From the NCBI GenBank assembly GCA_045613745.1, contig JAZLBP010000001.1, positions 124,001 through 188,000 of the forward strand: a DNA stretch of 64,000 bases, given 5' to 3'. How positions within the stretch are numbered: position 1 is the first letter of the stretch; the number at the start of each line of letters is the position of its first letter. Below are positions 34,193 to 41,066 of the stretch, piece after piece. Origin of the DNA: UBA940 sp045613745. GTDB lineage: Bacteria; Bacteroidota; Bacteroidia; Bacteroidales; Rikenellaceae. The translations under genes and the position numbers were made by a program. The notes under the pieces are model-generated. The model had not been told where the DNA came from. It was given only the letters and a program-made list of their open reading frames with translations, and searched no databases.

Positions 34193-36007
34193 ATGCAACA
34201 GCCTTACCACGAACTTGTGCGCCAAAAGGTGGCCGATTTGCCACTCTCGCCGGGAGTCTATCAGTTTCTGGACTCGGCGGGTGTGGTCATCTATGTGGGT
34301 AAGGCCAAGAGCCTCCGCAAGAGGGTGAGTTCCTACTTCCTCGACTCGCGCACCCATAGTGCCAAAACACGACTGCTGGTCAGCAAGATACGCGACCTGC
34401 GCCACATCGTGGTCGAGACCGAAGCCGACGCTCTGTTGCTCGAAAATTCGCTTATCAAATCGCTGCAACCGCGCTACAATATTCTGCTCAAAGACGACAA
34501 AACCTACCCGTGGATTGTGGTGCGCAACGAGCCTTTTCCGAGGGTCGAATCGACGCGCAAATTGGAGCAGGGTGGGGCGCTCTACTATGGCCCCTATGCC
34601 TCGGTGTCGATGCAGCGCGAGATTTTGGAACTTCTGCACGCGCTTTTTCCGTTGCGTACCTGCAAGGAAAACCTCTCGCCCGAAGCCATCGCCCGCGGCA
34701 AGTATCGCCCCTGTCTGAAATACCACATCGGAGCCTGCAAAGCGCCCTGCGTCGGAGGTCAAACCGAACAGGAGTATCTGGCCAATCTCGATATGGTGAA
34801 ACACGTCCTGCGCGGAAACCTCAAAATAGCACGCGACTACTTGAAAGACAATATGATGCAGGCTGCCACAGACCTTCGTTTCGAGGAGGCCGAGGCGCTG
34901 CGTCGCAAGCTCGAAATGCTCGATGGCTACACCTCGAAATCGGTCATCGTGAGCAGTCGCATGGAGGATGCCGATGTCTTTTCGGTGTTGGTGGACGAGA
35001 GTACCGCCTATGTCAATTTTGTACGCACCGTGCGGGGTAGTGTTGTCAACACATTCACCGCCGAACTTTCGTGCGATGCCGACGACGATGTGAGCCACAT
35101 CCTGACCGAGGGAATACGTCAAATTTCGGAGCGTATGACGGGTCGTTTGGCGCGCGAGGTGATTGTGCCCCTGCTGCCCGAAGAGGGTGTTTTCGAGGGC
35201 GTAAAATTCACCGTACCCAAGCGTGGCGACAAGCTCTCGCTGCTGCAATTCTCCGAGCGAGGAGCCAAGATTTACCGCGCCGAGAAGCTCAAAAACCAAG
35301 AGGTACGCAATCCCGAAAAGCACACCGACCGACTGATGGCCGCAATGCGTGCCGAGTTGCATCTGCCCCGCGAGCCGCGTCATATCGAGTGCTTCGACAA
35401 CTCTAACTTGCAGGGTACCAATCCCGTAGCTTCGTGCGTAGTCTTCCGCAACGGCAAGCCCTCCAAGCGCGAGTATCGTCATTTCAACATCAAAACGGTG
35501 GTTGGAGCCGACGACTTTGCCTCGATGCGCGAGATTGTGAGTCGTCGCTACACGCGTCTTCTGGCTGAGGGTGCCGAGCTACCCGACCTTGTGGTGGTTG
35601 ACGGTGGCAAGGGACAGCTCAGCTCCGCCTACGAGGTGTTCTGCGAGCTCGGAATCAACGAGCGCGTGCCTTTGGTCGGACTGGCCAAGCGCATCGAGGA
35701 GGTATTCTACCCCAATGACCCCACGCCCTACTATCTCAAACGCACGGGCGAGCCCCTCAAAGTGATGATGCACATTCGTGACGAGGCACACCGTTTCGGT
35801 ATCACATTCCACCGCGACAAGCGTTCCAAAGCCTTCATAGGCAGCTCCCTCGACGGCATACCCGGCATAGGCCCCAAAACCATAGCCGAACTGATGCGTC
35901 ACTTCCGCACCATCTCTGCAATCCGCGCCGCATCCCTCGATGAACTTACCGCCGTCATCGGCCCTGCCAAAGCACAGAAGATCAAAGATTTTCTAATTCA
36001 CAATTGA
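34193..36007 (+). CDS. uvrC: Excinuclease ABC subunit C
   Basis: A 604-residue nucleotide-excision-repair nuclease that cuts on both sides of a lesion with UvrA/B. An N-terminal GIY-YIG domain (GVYQFLDSAGVVIYVGKAKSL, about residues 20-95), a UVR domain (MMQAATDLRFEEAEALRRKL, about 220), an RNase H-like UvrC domain (HIECFDNSNLQGTNPVASCV, near 400) and C-terminal helix-hairpin-helix motifs (IPGIGPKTIAELM and AVIGPAKAQKI). I start at 34193 (MQQPYHELVRQ) because the upstream in-frame codons from 34127 overlap promoter-like sequence. Confidence 0.96.
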   Translation: MQQPYHELVRQKVADLPLSPGVYQFLDSAGVVIYVGKAKSLRKRVSSYFLDSRTHSAKTRLLVSKIRDLRHIVVETEADALLLENSLIKSLQPRYNILLKDDKTYPWIVVRNEPFPRVESTRKLEQGGALYYGPYASVSMQREILELLHALFPLRTCKENLSPEAIARGKYRPCLKYHIGACKAPCVGGQTEQEYLANLDMVKHVLRGNLKIARDYLKDNMMQAATDLRFEEAEALRRKLEMLDGYTSKSVIVSSRMEDADVFSVLVDESTAYVNFVRTVRGSVVNTFTAELSCDADDDVSHILTEGIRQISERMTGRLAREVIVPLLPEEGVFEGVKFTVPKRGDKLSLLQFSERGAKIYRAEKLKNQEVRNPEKHTDRLMAAMRAELHLPREPRHIECFDNSNLQGTNPVASCVVFRNGKPSKREYRHFNIKTVVGADDFASMREIVSRRYTRLLAEGAELPDLVVVDGGKGQLSSAYEVFCELGINERVPLVGLAKRIEEVFYPNDPTPYYLKRTGEPLKVMMHIRDEAHRFGITFHRDKRSKAFIGSSLDGIPGIGPKTIAELMRHFRTISAIRAASLDELTAVIGPAKAQKIKDFLIHN

Positions 36008-36138
36008 TTCGTGTTAGTCCTTAAACTCCTTATTAATGAAATTAAGGGAATTAGTGAGTTTAGGGAGATTAAATATGAATTTGGCTCTGCACTCGGCTAC
36101 TGCGTCGGTTGTGAATTGAAAAAATGCACAACCCACTA

Positions 36139-36165
36139 TAATTGTGAATTGTGCATTGTGAATTA
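36139..36165. repeat. AATTGTGAATT-type short dispersed repeat
   Basis: Inverted copy of 26592-26618 (26 of 27 positions). Just upstream, 36073-36117 contains a GCTCTGCACTCGGC...CTGCGTCGGTTGTGAATT stretch that recurs at about 44625-44662. It lies between convergent uvrC and pgk. Confidence 0.55.
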
Positions 36166-36197
36166 AAAATGCCGTTCGGGAAGGAACGGCATTTTTT
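36165..36197. terminator. Bidirectional terminator between uvrC and pgk
   Basis: AAAAATGCCGTTC pairs with GAACGGCATTTTTT around GGGAAG. It has an A-run on one side and a T-run on the other, so it can end both convergent transcripts. Confidence 0.85.
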
Positions 36198-36200
36198 GGA

Positions 36201-37460
36201 TTACTTGCGGATAGCAGCAACGCCGGGGAGTTCTTTACCCTCCATGTACTCGAGCAGAGCACCACCACCGGTCGATACGTAGCTAACTTTGTCAGCCAGA
36301 CCGAATTTGTTGATGCAAGCAACCGAGTCACCGCCACCAATCAGCGAGTAAGCACCCTCGGCAGTAGCCTCGGCGATAGCCTCAGCAACTACGCGGCAGC
36401 CGCTCTCGAATTTGGGGAACTCGAATACACCCACAGGACCGTTCCAGAGGATGGTTTTGCTCTCTTTGATAACATCGGCGAACAATTTTTTCGAGTTAGC
36501 ATCGATGTCCATACCCTCCCAACCTTCGGGGATGTCGTTTACGGGAGCAACCAAAGTGTCCGAATCGTTCGAGAATTGGTTACCACACAGAGCGTCCTCA
36601 GCGAAGACGAGTTTTACACCCTTCTCCTCGGCACGTTTGATGATGTCCAGAGCTACACCGTGCATATCTACCTCGTTGATCGAAGTACCTACTTTACCGC
36701 CTTTAGCAGCAGCGAAGGTGTAGGTCATACCACCTGCGAGGATGATGCTGTCAACTTTGTCCAGCAGACGCTCGATGATGGTGATTTTGGTCGAAACTTT
36801 TGCACCACCGATGATAGCGAGGAAGGGACGTTGGGGGTTCTCCATCACGCCGTCGATAGCTTTCAACTCACCCTCCATAACGTAGCCGAACATTTTGTCC
36901 TCGGGGAAGTAGTCAGCGATCAGAGCGGTCGAAGCGTGAGCGCGGTGAGCGGTACCGAAAGCGTCGTTGATGTAGCAGTCAGCGTACGAAGCCAGACGTT
37001 TCACGAACTCTTTTTGGCTTGCTTTAACAGCTTTTTTAGCCTCTGCTTTCTCCTCGTCGGTAGCGTCAGCAGCCAGACCACGGGGTTTGCCCTCTTCCTC
37101 AGCGTAGAAGCGGAGGTTCTCGAGCAACATCACCTCACCGGGTTTGAGGGCAGCAGCCATCTCGGCAGCTTTGTCGCCCATGCAGTCGCCAGCGAATTGA
37201 ACTTTTACACCCAGACGGTTCTCAACAGCACCGATGATGTGTGCGAGCGAGAATTTGTCGTCGTTGTTCTTTTTGGGACGGCCCAAGTGCGACATCAGGA
37301 TAACGCTACCGCCGCCAGCCAATACTTTTTTGATGGTGGGGATTGCGGCACGGATACGGGTGTCGTCGGTTACCTCAAAGTTTTCGTTGAGGGGCACGTT
37401 GAAGTCCACACGGATAATAGCACGTTTACCCGCGAAGTTGAAAGTGTCAATGGTGTTCAT
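36201..37460 (-). CDS. pgk: Phosphoglycerate kinase
   Basis: The ATP-forming glycolytic kinase converting 1,3-bisphosphoglycerate to 3-phosphoglycerate. The 419-residue protein has RVDFNVPLNE, the substrate loop LMSHLGRPK, AFGTAHRAHAST, LAIIGGAKVSTKI, LWNGPVGVFEF and the C-terminal SLIGGGDSVACINKFG nucleotide site. Length is normal. It is expressed from its own promoter (37538-37567), which is identical over 30 bp to that of the next gene upstream. Confidence 0.97.
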   Translation of the reverse strand: MNTIDTFNFAGKRAIIRVDFNVPLNENFEVTDDTRIRAAIPTIKKVLAGGGSVILMSHLGRPKKNNDDKFSLAHIIGAVENRLGVKVQFAGDCMGDKAAEMAAALKPGEVMLLENLRFYAEEEGKPRGLAADATDEEKAEAKKAVKASQKEFVKRLASYADCYINDAFGTAHRAHASTALIADYFPEDKMFGYVMEGELKAIDGVMENPQRPFLAIIGGAKVSTKITIIERLLDKVDSIILAGGMTYTFAAAKGGKVGTSINEVDMHGVALDIIKRAEEKGVKLVFAEDALCGNQFSNDSDTLVAPVNDIPEGWEGMDIDANSKKLFADVIKESKTILWNGPVGVFEFPKFESGCRVVAEAIAEATAEGAYSLIGGGDSVACINKFGLADKVSYVSTGGGALLEYMEGKELPGVAAIRK

Positions 37461-37537
37461 TGTTGTTTTGATTTATGTGTGTTAATTGTTTGCCAAAGTT
37501 GCGTTGCCGACCCTTGCAGTCGGCACATATAACTCCA

Positions 37538-37567
37538 CAAAGTTACAAACATTTGCCCGAAAATCAA
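37538..37567 (-). promoter_or_regulatory. Promoter of pgk
   Basis: On the minus strand TTGA (37564-37567), 18 bases, then TAACTTTG (37538-37545). The 30 bp are identical to 38308-38337. About 77 bases of leader precede the pgk ATG. Confidence 0.65.
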
Positions 37568-37654
37568 GCATCTGCTCCGTTTTTTTATAGCGATGGCGCG
37601 TGCGCGAGGATATTCTAATCCCAAAAAGTGTGCGAAAAGGGGTGGGAGAGGGCG

Positions 37655-37699
37655 CAAAAAAAGATGCAGATACCCACCTTGTCGGATACCTGCATCTTG
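37655..37699 (-). terminator. Rho-independent terminator after the outer-membrane barrel gene
   Basis: Read on the minus strand, AAGATGCAGGTATCC pairs with GGGTATCTGCATCTT and is followed by seven T residues. Confidence 0.8.
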
Positions 37700-37716
37700 T
37701 GTCGTGCGGTCGGCGT

Positions 37717-38274
37717 TTAGAAGTAGTATCTTACGCCGATTGATGTTGTGCCGCCGAGTTGGAAATTGAAGTTGCTATTTGCGAACTTAACGTACGAATC
37801 GTTGTAAGTAAGAGCAACATAGGTCAATGATAATGCACTGAAAGACAGGCCGATTTTGGGAGTCGGACGGAATTCGAAACTTACGGGCTCTAAACTCAAT
37901 CCGAATCCGGGCATACTGATGCCGCTAGTAAGACCACAAGCAAAACCAACTTGAATTTTGGGAGTGTAGTAGAAGTTGTCGGCAATTCGACCGTAGTAAG
38001 TCATAGTTGGCAATACGGTGATTACGTGTGTTGCGGCTGAATTAGCAGCTTCCAATCCATATCCTACTGACATACCCACGCTGATTTTGTCACTAACAAA
38101 ATAGCCAAACTCTGGTTCTAATGAGAATCCGAATCCCGTTGCGCTGGAACCATTCGCGAACGAGGTTGCAGTTGAAATTCCCATAGTTCCGCCGACGTAT
38201 TTATCTCCCTTGTTTTGGGCGAAGAGCGGAGTGGCGAAAGCAAACGCCATCAGACAAACGATTAATTTCTTCAT
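37717..38274 (-). CDS. Small outer-membrane beta-barrel protein (OmpX/porin-like)
   Basis: 185 residues with a signal peptide (MKKLIVCLMAFAFATPLFAQ) followed by alternating hydrophobic/polar strands, for example GFGFSLEPEFGYFVSDKISVG, YYGRIADNFYYTPKIQVGFA and a C-terminal strand GGTTSIGVRYYF ending in Phe, the usual outer-membrane insertion signal. About eight strands fit an OmpX/OmpW-size barrel. No enzymatic motif. It has its own promoter and terminator. Its precise role is not predictable. Confidence 0.82.
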   Translation of the reverse strand: MKKLIVCLMAFAFATPLFAQNKGDKYVGGTMGISTATSFANGSSATGFGFSLEPEFGYFVSDKISVGMSVGYGLEAANSAATHVITVLPTMTYYGRIADNFYYTPKIQVGFACGLTSGISMPGFGLSLEPVSFEFRPTPKIGLSFSALSLTYVALTYNDSYVKFANSNFNFQLGGTTSIGVRYYF

Positions 38275-38307
38275 AACGATTGTAGTTTTAGTGGAAAGTT
38301 ACTTCCT

Positions 38308-38337
38308 CAAAGTTACAAACATTTGCCCGAAAATCAA
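38308..38337 (-). promoter_or_regulatory. Promoter of the outer-membrane barrel gene
   Basis: Same 30 bp as the pgk promoter: TTGA (38334-38337), 18 bases, TAACTTTG (38308-38315) on the minus strand, 33 bases before the ATG. Confidence 0.65.
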
Positions 38338-38410
38338 CCTTTCGGGCGTTTTTTTTGCCTCGCGCACTAAAAAAAGGTGCGGACGTGCAAACAATTTGTC
38401 AAAAAAAGTG

Positions 38411-38418
38411 TACCTTTG
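38411..38418 (+). promoter_or_regulatory. -7 box of kbl
   Basis: TACCTTTG matches TAnnTTTG. It implies a leader of roughly 110 nt before the kbl ATG, which contains a GCACC/GGTGC hairpin at 38442-38460. Confidence 0.5.
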
Positions 38419-38531
38419 CTAACGGTTTGTAAGCAAATTGTGCACCTACCGAAGGGGTGCGGGCTGCAAACACCCAATTTTGGGCGCTCAAACAATGTTT
38501 GGACAATACTGAATTTTTAACATAAAACACT

Positions 38532-39719
38532 ATGTACGGTAAAATTAAAGAACATCTCCAACAGGAGTTGGCCGACATCCGCGAAGCCGGCCTCTACAAA
38601 ACCGAGCGTATCATCGAAAGCGAGCAACGCGCCGACATCCAAGTAGGTGGCAAAACTGTGCTCAACTTCTGCGCTAACAACTACCTCGGTCTGTCGAACA
38701 ACCCCCGTCTGATTCAAGCTGCTAAAGACGCTATGGACAGCCGTGGTTTCGGTATGTCGTCGGTACGCTTCATCTGCGGTACTCAAGACATCCACAAACA
38801 ACTCGAAAAAGCTATTTCGGACTACTTCGGTACCGAGGATACCATCCTCTATGCTGCTTGTTTCGATGCTAACGGTGGTGTATTCGAGCCTCTGTTGGGT
38901 CCCGAGGATGCTATCATCTCGGATGCTCTGAACCACGCTTCGATTATCGACGGCGTGCGTCTGTGCAAAGCTGTTCGCTATCGTTACGCTACTGCTGATA
39001 TGGCCGACCTCGAGGAGCAACTCAAAAAAGCTCAAGAGCAACGCTTCCGCATCATCGTAACCGACGGTGTATTCTCGATGGACGGTAACGTGGCTCCTAT
39101 GGACCAAATCTGCGCTCTGGCCGAGAAATACGACGCTATGGTTATGGTTGACGAGTGCCACTCGGCAGGTGTTGTAGGTGCTACCGGTCGCGGTGTGAGC
39201 GAGAAGTTCAACCTCCGCGGTCAAATCGACATCATCACCGGTACTCTGGGTAAAGCATTCGGTGGCGGTGTAGGTGGTTTCACCACCGGTCGCAAAGAGA
39301 TTATCGACCTGTTGCGCCAACGTTCGCGTCCCTACCTGTTCAGCAACTCGATTCCCCCTGCCGTAGTAGGTGCAAGCCTCGAGATGTTCAAGATGTTGGA
39401 GGAGAGCGACGAGCTCCACGACCGTTTGGTTGCTAATGTTGAGCACTTCCGCACCAAAATGTTGGCTGCTGGCTTCGACATCAAACCTACCCAATCGGCT
39501 ATCTGCGCTGTTATGCTCTACGACGCAAAACTGTCGCAAGATATGGCTGCAAAACTGCTCGACGAGGGTATCTACGTAACCGGTTTCTACTATCCCGTAG
39601 TTCCCAAAGGTCAAGCTCGTATCCGTGTTCAAGTTTCGGCAGGTCACACTACCGAGCAACTTGACAAGTGTGTTGAGGCCTTCACCAAAGTTGGTAAAGA
39701 GCTCGGCGTATTGAAATAG
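38532..39719 (+). CDS. kbl: Glycine C-acetyltransferase (2-amino-3-ketobutyrate CoA ligase)
   Basis: A PLP enzyme of the alpha-oxoamine synthase family that interconverts 2-amino-3-oxobutyrate plus CoA and glycine plus acetyl-CoA (threonine breakdown). 395 residues versus 398 in E. coli Kbl. Landmarks: NFCANNYLGLSNNP (46-59), RFICGTQDIHKQLE, DALNHASIIDG (131-141), VDECHSAG and the PLP lysine Lys241 in TGTLGKAFGGG. Threonine dehydrogenase (tdh) is not adjacent. Serine palmitoyltransferase is a close relative used by Bacteroidota for sphingolipids, but the sequence fits Kbl better. Codons are C-rich, suggesting high expression. Confidence 0.87.
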   Translation: MYGKIKEHLQQELADIREAGLYKTERIIESEQRADIQVGGKTVLNFCANNYLGLSNNPRLIQAAKDAMDSRGFGMSSVRFICGTQDIHKQLEKAISDYFGTEDTILYAACFDANGGVFEPLLGPEDAIISDALNHASIIDGVRLCKAVRYRYATADMADLEEQLKKAQEQRFRIIVTDGVFSMDGNVAPMDQICALAEKYDAMVMVDECHSAGVVGATGRGVSEKFNLRGQIDIITGTLGKAFGGGVGGFTTGRKEIIDLLRQRSRPYLFSNSIPPAVVGASLEMFKMLEESDELHDRLVANVEHFRTKMLAAGFDIKPTQSAICAVMLYDAKLSQDMAAKLLDEGIYVTGFYYPVVPKGQARIRVQVSAGHTTEQLDKCVEAFTKVGKELGVLK

Positions 39720-39819
39720 TAGCTTCGCGTCACTTTTCGAGTGATGTGCTTTTAATAAAATGGGGGTTGCCCGAATAAGGACAACCCCTATATCTTCGAC
39801 GACAAAAAAACCGATAGAT

Positions 39820-40290
39820 ATGGCCAAAGTAGAGATTGATGCAATAGACCAAAAGATATTGAGCCACTTGACGGGCAACGCGCGTATGCCTTTTCTGGAG
39901 ATTGCGCGTGAGTGCGGTGTGTCGGGTGCTGCCATCCATCAGCGATTCAACAAACTTGTGGCGCAGGGGGTGATTCACGGCACACAACTGATGGTTGACC
40001 CCAAGACCTTGGGCTACGATGTGTGCGCCATTGTCGAGGTGCAAACCCGCGATATCGACAACTATATGCACATCGTTGAGGCTCTGCAAGCGATTCCTGA
40101 GGTGGTGAGTTGCCACTTTATTACGGGCAAGAGCAACCTGTTGCTGAAACTCTATTGCCGCGACCACGAGCACTTTATGAACACCCTGATGGAGAAGGTG
40201 CGCAAAATCGACGGCGTGACCTCGACCGAGACCTACATCTCGCTCCACGAGGCCTTCTCGCGTCAAGTGCAAATCGAGGAGAGCAGGTAG
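39820..40290 (+). CDS. Lrp/AsnC-family transcriptional regulator
   Basis: 156 residues. An N-terminal winged helix-turn-helix (IDAIDQKILSHLTGNARMPF and ARECGVSGAAIHQRFNKLVAQGVI, residues about 5-55) and a C-terminal RAM/AsnC effector domain (TLGYDVCAIVEVQTR, VVSCHFITGKSNLLLKLYCRD). I start at 39820 (MAKVEIDAIDQK), because the 20 upstream codons are low-complexity and outside the family. Such regulators sense amino acids and often control nearby amino-acid genes; kbl directly upstream is a candidate target, by position only. Confidence 0.88.
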   Translation: MAKVEIDAIDQKILSHLTGNARMPFLEIARECGVSGAAIHQRFNKLVAQGVIHGTQLMVDPKTLGYDVCAIVEVQTRDIDNYMHIVEALQAIPEVVSCHFITGKSNLLLKLYCRDHEHFMNTLMEKVRKIDGVTSTETYISLHEAFSRQVQIEESR

Positions 40291-40327
40291 CCGTCGCTAT
40301 CACCCAAGTCGTCTGTGATAACTAATT

Positions 40328-40360
40328 ACGACCCGCCCTCGGAATGGAGTGACGGGTCGT
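40328..40360 (+). terminator. Hairpin between the Lrp and queD-like genes (possible terminator)
   Basis: An 8-bp stem ACGACCCG/CGGGTCGT with a 17-base loop, followed by GTTTGT rather than a clean T-run. It may be a weak terminator of the Lrp gene or a leader structure of the next gene. Confidence 0.4.
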
Positions 40361-40378
40361 GTTTGTAAAGATATGTTT

Positions 40379-40819
40379 ATGAGAAATATACGATTGACCA
40401 AGGAGTTTTCGTTCGAAGCAGCTCACTCGTTGGAGGGTTACGACGGCGCGTGCAGCCAGATTCACGGCCACAGCTACCGCCTCTACGTCACCATCGAGGG
40501 TGAGCCCCTCGACTCGCCTGGTGCCCCCAAAGATGGAATGGTTATGGACTTCGGAGTCTTGAAGGGCATTGTTAACCGCGAGATTATCGACCGTCTGGAC
40601 CACTCGTTCACCATACGTCGCACTGCAACCAACGGCCCTCTCATCGAGATGTTGCAGAGCCACTACACCAACATCCACGTTGTAGATTGGCAGCCCACAA
40701 GCGAAAATATGCTGCACGATATGGCCTCTCGACTCGCGCCCGCACTCCCCGCAGGTGTACGCCTTGTGTCGCTCAAACTCTACGAAACCGCAACATCCAG
40801 CGCCGAACTTGTGTTGTAG
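40379..40819 (+). CDS. queD: 6-pyruvoyl-tetrahydropterin synthase / QueD-like 6-carboxytetrahydropterin synthase
   Basis: About 146 residues from the ATG at 40379 (MRNIRLTKEFSFEAAHSL); ATGs at 40373 and 40349 are in frame and possible. A zinc enzyme with ligands in AAHSLEGY and IHGHSYRLYV and the catalytic Cys in GACSQIHGH. It acts on dihydroneopterin triphosphate, the FolE product, in the path to queuosine. The family members PTPS and QueD are hard to separate by eye; bacterial context favours QueD. A palindromic element starts 9 nt after its stop. Confidence 0.8.
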   Translation: MRNIRLTKEFSFEAAHSLEGYDGACSQIHGHSYRLYVTIEGEPLDSPGAPKDGMVMDFGVLKGIVNREIIDRLDHSFTIRRTATNGPLIEMLQSHYTNIHVVDWQPTSENMLHDMASRLAPALPAGVRLVSLKLYETATSSAELVL

Positions 40820-40828
40820 TTGGGAGTT

Positions 40829-41050
40829 GTTCTTTTTGAGCCATCAAAAAGAACCAGCCGCAAACCGGCGGGTTTGGCTGCCGCCATTATCCCAAAACTT
40901 TTGGGGCCAGAACGGCAGTAGCAAAAGTGGCTATGCCACCGCAGACCGGGGGATTTAAATATCGCTCAAACCCCGCGAGGGGGGATGTGCGATATTTATA
41001 AAAAATCATCGGATGCAGTTCATCTTTGATTCGCTTGCGAGTCAAAGTAC
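40829..41050. repeat. Modular palindromic intergenic element, copy 6
   Basis: Left hairpin GTTCTTTTTGA-GCCA-TCAAAAAGAAC (40829-40854); CAGCCGCAAACCGGCGGG; a segment with TCCCAAAACTTTTGGGG, ACGGCAGTAG and the hairpin GTGGC-TAT-GCCAC; then the large hairpin with arms AAATATCGC/GCGATATTT (40957-40997), a third arm pair that still matches; and a terminal hairpin CTTTGATTCG-CTTG-CGAGTCAAAG (41024-41047) followed by TACATAA. It fills the gap between the queD-like gene and polA. Confidence 0.8.
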
Positions 41051-41066
41051 ATAAAGCAGAAAAGAT

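Noticed and set aside
38532..39719. Serine palmitoyltransferase (sphingolipid synthesis) instead of Kbl
   Set aside because: Length and motif wording (NFCANNYLGLSNNP, RFICGTQDIHKQLE) fit glycine C-acetyltransferase more closely, though the two families are related.
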